The translations under genes and the position numbers were made by a program. DNA of 58,655 bases from the NCBI RefSeq assembly GCF_963678635.1, contig NC_087068.1:5717382-5776036 (forward strand), given 5' to 3'. Below the pieces are notes generated by a model, which did not search any database, was not told where the DNA came from, and saw only the letters and a list, made by a program, of their open reading frames with translations. Below, piece after piece: positions 50,042 through 58,655 of this stretch (position 1 is its first letter; every line of letters begins with the position of its first letter). This stretch comes from Symsagittifera roscoffensis. Lineage: Eukaryota > Xenacoelomorpha > Acoela > Convolutidae.

Positions 50042-50732
50042 TTTTTTTAAAACATAAGTGAAACTGCTTTAATTTAATGCCTTACCCGCATGAGTCAAGA
50101 AAACGTTTTTTTTTTCATCTTAGCTTGAGATGGCAATTATCTCGATCGCATTGCTGTTTCAGGAAACTATTTTTTTTTCTGTCGATCAGTCTCTTCTCAA
50201 TTCTGTCGACTTTTTTTGGTGTCGACCAAATCGATTCTCCAGGCTCTTCCAAAAGCAGATTTTGAGAAGAGCGATTTTCCAAAAAAAGTCAAATATGAGA
50301 TGCATTTTTTGGGCACCTAATGAAGGTTTTGACTAAACAATAATGTTTTTACCGCCTTCTCTACACAAAATACGTGTCTTTTGTTGTTAAAAAATCTTTC
50401 AGAAAACATTTTACAAAATGCTTTTGTCCCTTTAAAACTACCTCGATTGAAGAGTGAAATGAATTAATTTTCTCGTTAAAGTTCAACTCAATGTTCCTCT
50501 AAAACAGACAAAGAACGATTATTTAAATGTTGTAAAAAGATTCTTAAGCGAGATTTAGCGATCAAACAAATCCAAAGACTGATTCAGACGTGTTTGACGA
50601 ACTTCAAAACCTTCTTGACACAAAGCCCTCTTTTGTTTCAAACCATCTTTTATTTTTTTTTCAAAACCTGTTCAAACTGAATTTCCGACGTCACTGTTTT
50701 TTACTACTTGTTATGTCACATTTTGTGATCAA
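50042..50732 (+). repeat. ~700-bp direct repeat, copy 1
   Basis: Matches 51932-52643 closely, from TTTTTAAAACATAAGTGAAA to GTCAC-TTTTGTGATCAA. Copy 2 has a 27-bp-scale insertion near 52170 and scattered substitutions. Confidence 0.92.
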
Positions 50733-51841
50733 ACGTGCGTAAAAAACTGCGAACATCTATTAAACATTTTCCTCTCCACTTTGTTTATAGTACACGGAAC
50801 GTAGTTTGTTGCAGTAAAACCTATTAAGCATGAAGCAAAAAGAAAAAAGAAACACTGATTGACATGCGCGCAATAACCAGTCTAGCATTAAACTGATAGA
50901 TAAATAAAGAAATTTTGAACACTTTTTACCAATCAACTAAACTCTTCAATGAACAACGACGTCAGAAGCCTTCTTTGTGAAAATGTTGTAGTGACAGACT
51001 GTTGTGATGGGCAGTCATTTAAATAAAACAAGAAAACTCAGACAGACAAATTAAAAGCTTCGAAAAATTTTCGCTTTAATTGCAATTACAAATTGTCACT
51101 GTAAAACTCAATATTTCCATTGTTCCGACTTTCGAAGAAAGTGAGAAAACATATGCTTGGCTGTTTTTCTTATTACGGCCAATTTCCAGAAGTATTTGCT
51201 CATGGGGGATCGATCCATGGATCTTGTGGGATCGGATGGTTGGGCACACTATTTTTTTGCCTGGCTCTAAGGATACTCTGACTCGAGTTCATATCTAAAC
51301 TGCTCATTTTATATTTTGATGCTGAAAGTGTAACTCGAGTTATTTATAGGTGGCGAAATATACCGCACTGCAAAATCGTTCAAATGAGTTGAGACCAGAT
51401 TTTTTAGCAGGATTCAAATGAACTGATTAAATGAAGCAAAATTTACTGAAATCTACTCGAGATCAATCAAGCGACAGCCGGAGCATTCAGAGTTTCGCTG
51501 CTGAATTTGAGAAAAAAAATTGCCAAATGTTAACGCTCTTGCGCAAAATTGCCGCTTCAACGTGAAAGTTAAAAAATAACATTTTATTTCAGCAATATCA
51601 TAATGACTCTCAAATTTCGCAATATTTGATCAAACACAAAAAAAGTTGCTGCGTTGCGTTCGTTTTTAATTGAATTTTAAAAATTTCTATTAAAAATTTT
51701 TTGTTATTTAGATTAAAACTAAAATGCAGAACTGTTTTCCCTTGAACAAAAAACATGTTCCAGTAACTAAGACTTCTTCTGAAAACTCGTTTAATTTTCT
51801 TACAAAATAAACATTGCGTTGTAAATATTTTCCAATGATTA
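50733..51841. repeat. Segment related to 56240-57270
   Basis: Ordered matches to the later block include GTTTGTT-CAGTAAAAC, the GTTGTAGTGACAGACTGTTG / GTTGCTGCAGCGACAAGTTG pair, TTGTTCCGACTTTCGAAGAA, GGACCGATC-type and TGGGCACA-ATTTTTTGCCTGG, and ATATTTTGATGCTGAA. It is diverged but collinear. No genes. Confidence 0.7.
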
Positions 51842-52732
51842 ATCAATAAATTCACTTCTGATTTTGCATACGAATCAGCAATCACTGTTATAATTTCAGT
51901 TGTTATTTATTAAGTTATTCAAAAAACTAGTTCTTTTTAAAACATAAGTGAAACTGCTTTAATTTAATGCCTTACCCGCCCAGTCAAGAAAACGTTTTTT
52001 TTTTCATCTTAGCTTGAGATGACGATTATCTCGATCGCATTGCTGTTTCAGGAGACTATTCTTCATTTCTGTCGATCAGTCTCTTCTCAATTCTGTCGAC
52101 TTTTTTATGTGTCGACCAAATCAATTTTCCAGGCTTTTCCAACAGAAGATTCTGAGAAGAGCGATTTTCCAAAAGCTCTCACAAATTTTGGAGAAAAAAG
52201 TCAAACATGGGATGCATTTTTTGGGCACCTAATGAAGGTTTTGACTAAAACATAAGGTTTTTACCGCCTTCTCTACACAAAATACGTGTCTTTTGTTGTT
52301 GAAAAATCTTTCAGAAAACATTTTACAAAATGCTTTTGTCCCTTTAAAACTACCTCGATTGAAGAGTAAAATGAATTAATTTTCTCGTTAAAGCTCAATT
52401 TAATGTTCCTCTAAAACAGACAAAGAGCGATTATTTAAATATTGTAAAAAGATTCTTAAGCGAGATTTAGCGATCAAAAAAATCAAAAGACTGATTCAGA
52501 CGTGTTTGACGAACTTCAAAACTTTCTTGACACAAAGCCCTCTTTTGTTTCAAACCATCTTTTATTTTTTTTCAAAACCTGTTCAAACTGAATTTCCGAC
52601 GTCACTTTTTTTAACTACTTGTTATGTCACGTTTTGTGATCAATAAATTCACTTCTGATTTTGTATACGAATCAGCAATCACTGTTATAATTTCAGTTGT
52701 TATTTATTAAGTTATTCAAAAAATTAGTTCTT
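51842..52732 (+). repeat. ~700-bp repeat copy 2 bracketed by ~92-bp direct repeats
   Basis: 51842-51933 and 52639-52732 are near-identical direct repeats (ATCAATAAATTCACTTCTGA ... TTATTCAAAAAA-TAGTTCTT). Copy 2 of the 700-bp repeat lies exactly between them. Confidence 0.88.
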
Positions 52733-53204
52733 ATAGAAAACTAATACATAAACGATTGTGCGGCAAAGTACTTGTCTACAATTTGTTTTCAAAAGAGTTC
52801 TGTACTAGGCCGTGCTGTAAAGTAGACCTATCTTTTTAGGTTATTCAAAAGAAGAACAAATCTTATGATTCAAATCGGTTTATTAAACGTAAAATCATCT
52901 AACCTGCTGATTTAAAATCGCTCAAAAGTTGAAACCTTTTAAATATGCTTGGGTAATTTTGAAAAAGGTTTGCTATTGAACTATTTTTATATATTTTTGA
53001 AGAATTCCAACCTAACTCAGTTCAACTGCTAGTAAGAATGAAACCTCAATGTAGCCTTAAATAATAACAGCGGTGCAATAAGTTCCGAGCCATGTTGAAT
53101 TAATAATTTTATTTTTTGGTGCCATTTTGTATTAATAATATTATTTTTGATTGTAGTTTTTGAAATGCTTCCAAATTATCTTGTTATTCCTACCTTCAAA
53201 CGTT

Positions 53205-53330
53205 TGTGCTCGGGGTGGTTTTTTTGCCAGACAAATTTCGACTTCTGAATTAGCTTTTTTGTCGGAGTTTTTATATCATTCAAACACTAATGTTGTCATG
53301 AGCTCAAATTCTGAAGACGTTGTTATACAA
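53205..53330 (-). repeat. Family-A 3'-end fragment
   Basis: Reverse-strand match to the AGCACAAA / ACCACCCCGAGCACAAA end block and the GAGCTCA-GACAACA block of A1 and A3, without the terminal TIR. Confidence 0.65.
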
Positions 53331-53339
53331 CCAACGTGA

Positions 53340-53837
53340 ACACCAGGGACATAGTTAAGATTATTATGTCTAATGGCATAGTCATAATGGTAGAACGAAC
53401 ATCAACAACAAAATTGCAAAATTCGTAAAACTGGCTATGAGAGTTTTAGTTGGTCTGGCATGTAGAAGAAATGGGTGAAATAGAAAAAGGCTGATGTTTT
53501 TTGTTGATAAAAATTGAACTAAAATACGAAAAACGGAAGGTTGTTTATAGAGTTTGACACTGACAAAAATTTGCAATAGTTTGTCTAATTGTCAGTTCAA
53601 CAGCTTCGTGGTCGCAATGATCATAAGGCTCATTGACCTTTTTACCCTTCAGGAGATGAATTGTTACTGCTAAATGGTTTCTTGGAGCTTTTTCTTGTCG
53701 CCTTTTTGTTCATAAAAAACTCTCAGAGCATCAAATTCGACAAGCTAATTTTGTTTTGATAGCTAAATAATGAATACTTCCAAATTGCTTAGTGACTGTC
53801 GACAACACATAAAAGCTTATAAATCTGCATATAACAA
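53340..53837 (+). repeat. Diverged single unit of the ~720-bp tandem repeat
   Basis: Shares with the 43-46 kb array TAATGGCATAGTC, GAGAGTTTTAGTTGGTCTGG, ATAGTTTGTC-AATTGT, the CAGCTTCGTGGTC block and GACTGTCGACAAC-CAT, in order. Confidence 0.8.
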
Positions 53838-54371
53838 ACAAGACTGCTCGTAACAGGGCGAAGCCCTGAATGTTCCGACTGCCTTTTAAGGTTTATGGAG
53901 CAGTAATAACATTAAAAAATTCAATGAAATAAAAAAAAATGAAAAACTTTTTTTTCTGAAATTTGAAATTTTTTAATGAAAATCATCCCCCCACACGCCA
54001 TATAAAGTACAAAGTGATAGATTTCGCTCCTATTAACAAATCAATTATGGCAATTAAGCTTCTTTTAACCAATTTGGAACGATTTCTAAGACGGATTAAC
54101 TCTCCGCTTACGCGTTAATAGCGCGAAATATATCGCGCGTTAATTGTCCCAAATTGGCCAAAATTGCAATCTTTAAACCCCCGTAACTTTACGAAAAATA
54201 ATCACAGGTGAAATATCTTTTCAAATTTGAGCTCAAGACAACAATACCTTTCGAATGATATAAAAAAATTCCGTCAAAAATGGTTAGTTAAAAAGTCGAA
54301 ATTTGTCTGAAGAAAAAAAAACCCACCCCGAGCACAAATATTCCGTTACTTTCGTATCGAAAGTCGGAACA
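53838..54371 (+). mobile_element. Repeat family A, copy A3 (complete)
   Basis: From ACAAGACTGCTCG through a palindrome AGGGCGAAGCCCT and TIR TGTTCCGACT (53871-53880) to the 3' TIR AGTCGGAACA (54362-54371). This is the reference copy for the family. Confidence 0.9.
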
Positions 54372-55340
54372 ATAAACATAAAAAACAATGTTTTACAGGC
54401 AGTCGAGAGCAATTAAAGGAAGATAAAATCATCTGAGCATGGCAAGTTAATTCTGAAATTGGAATATTCTGGAGATTTTTACTATTGAGAACGTTTACAT
54501 TTTGACGATCAAACCAGATCCTAATTTCCAAAACGGCGACATTATTTTTTCAACCATCTAAACTTGTTTGAAAAGTATTTGATGGAACTGATTCCCAACA
54601 TGAAGTAAAGTGAATATTTCAAAATTTCATCGAAGAAAACTTAGGCCTTCTGCATTTAGATTTAAATTTTGAAGCAGGAGGATGATTTTCAACTCTTTTT
54701 TGCACAATAGATTGCAAGAAAAGCTCAAACTTTTTGCAAAAAAAAATACTTTTCGCCAAGAAATCAATTTGGATTATTAGCTATAAAGCTTTTAAAAAAA
54801 TTCCTTTTTTTGCAATTCTGCTTGCACTAGGAAGAAATTGTTCCAAATTTTCAACACAAAGAATTTTCCGAAATCAACTTTTATATTTTTGCGAACCAAT
54901 AGATGCTATTTAATAACTAAAAATTCATGACTTGAAGATCTTGCCAAAAAAACTTAGCAATTTAAGTCAGTCTAAAAGATTTTAGATTGAGCTTGCAGAA
55001 AAAAAATCAAAGTCTTGAGAACCACAAGCTGCTATAAAACGAACTAAATTATTACAAAAAGTTTTTGGTTTGCTGAGCTTGCCTAGGATAACTCTACTTT
55101 TGTGTTAACCTATTATTTTTTAGAAAACTCCTGAAACGCTTCAAAGTCTTACCGATTGATGAGCTTGCCTAGAAATGTTTAACTGTCTGCAAGCTTTTAT
55201 GCACGGTCTGCAAACTCGTTTGAACTTGCTGGAGATTTTTTTTGTTATACTTTCCAATTGAAATAATTTGAAGTATCTGAAAAAATCATGGCCGGATGAG
55301 CTTTCCTTGAAAATTTTTTGAGAATTTTTTTTTGAATTTT
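54372..55340 (+). repeat. Second periodic field, homologous to 46450-47700
   Basis: Collinear with 46450-47700: the block TTTTTACTA-TGA-AA-G, CAATCAAACCAGATCC-like sequence and ...GATGAGCTTGC cores near 54990, 55073 and 55157 (again ~83 bp apart). Confidence 0.7.
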
Positions 55341-56211
55341 TGTAAGATTCTTTATTTAAATATTCTAAAAAGATTCTTAGAAAGATTCAGCTATCAAAGC
55401 ACCTAAAAGCGGAATTAGACGTGTTTGACGCGAAGATCGAAGAATTGCGTGATATCAACTGAGCGGTGTACTAGAGTCATGCTTCATTTACAAATATGGC
55501 TAACACTACGCATGTTAAATAGGTTAGAATTATGCATTGATGCATTTGGATGTGTTTTAGAACTCATTCAGGGTGCTAGTGGAACCTGATCCAAACTGTA
55601 TATTATCATTGGTTATAAATTAGATATTTTATCCCTATAAAATATTGAAGACTAACCAATCATACTCCATTTAACTATCAACCCATTTATTTGTAAGTGC
55701 TGAAACTACTTGTAGTTTTAGCACCAGAGCATTCTGAATTTAACTTACAGCTTAGTTGTTTTTTCCAAGAGACCAACTCGTAACAAACCAGTATACTCTA
55801 GATCTATTGAGACTAAGAGATATGAGAGTAGGATTAAGATCGGTATTAGACTAAGAAGTTGCACGAATCTATCCTGCCGAAAATAAGATAGCGTGACGAG
55901 AAGACGGTGTACCTTATCTGAAATTACTCAATGAGTAAAAGACTCACTAGGTAAAAGACGATAAATGAGAACGGATATCAAATTGCATGGCATTGAAATA
56001 GTGATTGACCGTGCCGGTTCGTTCAAGGTACAACTATGGTACAATTCTTTCGCCTTCCCCCCGCCTCACATAAGGGCTTTTTCCTAACCACAAACCCCAC
56101 CACACTCATAAGCATAATTTTTTTACACACTCAAGCCACACTCAAGCCTTATTAGTCCGCATGCCGATTTTTGTAACAATCGGACAGCGTAACCAGTTCC
56201 CTTCTAGACAC
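55341..56211. other. Intergenic, nothing recognised
   Basis: About 55790-56010 is less AT-rich than its surroundings, but no frame or RNA is convincing. Confidence 0.4.
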
Positions 56212-56212
56212 G

Positions 56213-56358
56213 AAGCTCCCTTTTGTTTCAAACTCAATTTTATTTCTTTTTCATAGTTTGTTCCAGTAAAACCCTTTTGTTTCAAACCTTTTGTAAAGCT
56301 CCCTTTGTTTCAAACTCAATTTTATTTCTTTTTCATACGTAGTTTGTTCCAGTAAAAC
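56213..56358 (+). repeat. Two-copy tandem repeat, ~83-bp unit
   Basis: 56213-56272 and 56296-56358 share AAGCTCCCTTTTGTTTCAAA and GTTTGTTCCAGTAAAAC. Related to about 50625-50820. Confidence 0.9.
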
Positions 56359-57764
56359 ATTAAACATGAAACGTAAGGTAAAAAAAACTAAATGACGGCC
56401 GTGCAAAAGTCACTCTTATATTAAATCGATATAACAAACATGGATAGCCAGTTGCTGTGCAAGTATCACGGAATGTTCCGATACTTTCTTAAAACAACAA
56501 CAAGAAAGTTTTTTTTTCTTCTTTTTTTGCTGCGAATTGGAGTCGTTTCTTCTGCGTGGTGTGATAAAAAAAAACATATTAACGCGTCTAAATGTAATAA
56601 AGTTCGCATACTCAACAACGTTTGTCGTCAAAAAATCAAAAGCAAAAAAAAAGAAAAAAAGAGACTTGAATTTTTTCCTTCTAAAATAGCACAAAATTTT
56701 TTCATAGCCTAAATAATCAATTTTCATTACAAACATAACAAGTTTCTGGACACGTTTTGAGCATTTTTAGCAATTAATCAAACTCTTTAATGAGCAATCA
56801 CGCCAAAAACCTTATTCATGAAGTTGCTGCAGCGACAAGTTGTTTTGATGAACTTTCAAATAAAAAAGACTATTGAAACGATAGAAAAAACTAGACATAC
56901 CAAATAAAAGTCTCAAAAATTGTCCTTATTATATCATATACCAAGTTTCACTGTAAATCTAACTCAAAATTTTTGTTGTTCCGACTTATAAAAAATTAGA
57001 AAATGTTAATTCTGGGTAACTTTTTTATTCAGAAAAGTTTCCAAAAGCGCATTTGATCTATTGGAGGACCGATCATTTCATTCATGTAGGATTGGCTTGT
57101 TGGGCACATAATTTTTTGCCTGGCAATAAAATTCCTCTGAAACGAATCTATATCTAAATGCTCGTTTTATATTTTGATGCTGAATGTGTAACGCGAATGG
57201 TTTTTGGATGTCAAATTATCACGCACTACAAAATCGTTCAAAATTGAATTGGGACAAGACTAGTTTGTTGTTCCGACTTTCGAAGAAATAGAGGGTTATA
57301 TATGATAGAAGTGGTTTTTTATTCCGGCCAATTTTTTAAAAAAAGTTTGACAGCGCGAGGACCATTTTTGGAATTTCCGGATTCTAACGCGTGTGACACT
57401 AGCGTAGCTGAGACTAGAAACTTCGAGTGCCACATATAATATTTTCAATAATGGAACTATTTATGCACGGCGGATCCTCTCACACTCATAATCGTTCCTG
57501 TTAGAATTCAGGCAATGCCGTAAACTGGTCATAATAATTCCGTATTTGTCTCAACCTTCAGAACTAAATAACTGATACTGGCAGTCCGATGTTGATAGTT
57601 TGTTAGAAATTGATACAGCAAAAACTGTTTGAGACAACTCAAACTGCGGTCGAAAAATTCCAAGTTTTGCCCTGATATACAATCAGTCTTGTTATATTAG
57701 CCATGCGCTGAAAATAACGGCGGCTCAGTTAATGGTGGTCGGATTGAAAGCCACAAAAACTAAA
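56359..57764. repeat. Segment homologous to 50830-51400 and flanking unique sequence
   Basis: 56800-57250 is collinear with 50930-51400. The motif TTGTTCCGACTTTCGAAGAA recurs at 57273 and a shorter version at 56983. 57300-57764 is unassigned. Confidence 0.6.
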
Positions 57765-58332
57765 CAAGACTGCTCGTTCAGGGAAAGGGCCGTGAATGTT
57801 CCGACTGTCTTTTAAGGTCTTTGGAGCAGTAATAACACCAAAAAGTTAAATGTAATGAAATAAAATTGATAAGTGACTAAAAATGAATAAACATTTATGC
57901 GAAAATTATCCCCACACGCCATATAGAGAACAAAATGACAGATTTTGCTCCTAGTAACAAAAAAAATATGGCAAAAATCTTACTTGGACCATTTTGGAAC
58001 GATTTTTGAGACTAATTAAATCTTAGCATACGCGTTAAAAGCGCGAAATATATCGAGCGTTAACTGTCCTAAATTGGCCAAAATATCAGTATATTCCAAT
58101 ATATCAGTACCAAAATATCAGCACCAAAATATTCTTTAAACCCCCATAATAAACAAAAATTGATCACAGGTGAATTATCTTTTTATATTTAAGCTCAAGA
58201 CAACAATACCTTATGAATGATATAAGAACATTCCGCCAAAAATGGCTAGTTAAATAGTCAAAGGTTGTCTGAAGAAAAAACTAGACGCTTTTAACGCGTA
58301 TGCTGTCAAAAGCAGGTGGAAAAGTCGGAACA
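57765..58332 (+). mobile_element. Repeat family A, copy A4
   Basis: CAAGACTGCTCG at the start, TIR TGTTCCGACT (57797-57806) and 3' TIR AGTCGGAACA (58323-58332). More diverged than A1 and A3, with a short ATATCAGTAC duplication near 58085-58125. Confidence 0.88.
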
Positions 58333-58629
58333 AAAATTTAGAAGACGCGCGGATTCTTTAGATATTGCCGTCATTTTTTTTGGGAGCAAGCAATTTTCCG
58401 AACCCCGGAATTACTACAGATGCATTAAGATAACGGAAACTTTTTACGCCCCAAAATTTTTAGAATACAACGACCATATCAGTTATAGTGGATAATGCGG
58501 AATGTACTGTTTGTCTCTGACTCTGAGACCACGAAGCAAACTTTTGAACTTCTTACTTATTTTTTTGTTTCAATAAATTATTTTGAAGGCACTGAAAATG
58601 ACTTTTTATATTTCTCTATTCTGTTTTAG

Positions 58630-58655
58630 GACATGGATAAATCCCCAGTTGAGAC
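58630..58655 (+). CDS. Possible start of an exon at the window edge
   Basis: A pyrimidine-rich tract and TTCTGTTTTAG (ending 58629) precede GACATGGATAAATCCCCAGT, which is open in the ATG frame (MDKSPVE...). This has the form of a splice acceptor and a first coding exon, but the window ends too soon to test it. Confidence 0.3.

Noticed and set aside
56416-56736. Overlapping open frames on both strands (about 90-106 codons)
   Set aside because: Opposite-strand frames over A/T runs, low complexity, no start context.

Overview
The window is animal nuclear DNA: AT-rich and repeat-dense, with GT-AG introns and animal gene families (dymeclin, TIR domains), plus Ty3/gypsy, Penelope, MULE and hAT-like mobile elements. 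It looks like an invertebrate, but I cannot name the clade. There are two spliced genes, one intronless gene for a predicted secreted protein, and a great deal of mobile and duplicated DNA. No bacterial-type operon, CRISPR array or rRNA was seen.

Region 1 (1-9.4 kb): the Golgi-organisation gene dymeclin (DYM), + strand, in three coding exons (722-992, 6787-7120, 7365-8925). The splice phases agree and give 721 aa. Its 5.8-kb first intron holds a tandem copy of part of exon 1, a second and exact 582-bp copy of the sequence upstream of exon 1, and a decayed Penelope-like retroelement with a GIY-YIG-like tail.

Region 2 (9.4-13.9 kb): a duplicated 261-bp segment, one copy of which carries a 203-bp transposon with an 8-bp target duplication (the other copy is the empty site). 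It is followed by an inverted-repeat element at 11.56-12.37 kb.

Region 3 (13.99-32.67 kb): the most interesting gene. Seven exons in compatible phases predict a 712-aa protein ordered Tudor-like A1 - module B1 - TIR1 - TIR2 - Tudor-like A2 - module B2. TIR2 keeps the glutamate expected of NAD-cleaving TIR enzymes, while TIR1 has glutamine there. A degraded Ty3/gypsy element with 202-bp LTRs sits antisense in intron 3, inside the stretch encoding TIR2. The A-B module duplication together with an active-like and an inactive-like TIR is the best candidate here for an undescribed system.

Region 4 (32.7-43 kb): interspersed transposon families. One (family A) has ends TGTTCCGACT/AGTCGGAACA, and one of its copies carries a broken FLYWCH/MULE-type transposase fragment. 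A hAT-like family, a ~16-bp minisatellite, the intronless gene for a 285-aa secreted, dibasic-rich protein (38268-39125) and a 200-bp assembly gap are also here.

Region 5 (43-58.6 kb): almost all repeats. There is a tandem array of ~720-bp units, a field with ~82-bp periodicity, an 814-bp inverted-repeat element rich in a CTTGCAAG motif, and long duplicated blocks (46.4-51.4 kb resembling 54.4-57.3 kb). A possible exon begins at the last 26 bases.

All protein calls come from reading translations and recalling family features. No database search was possible.
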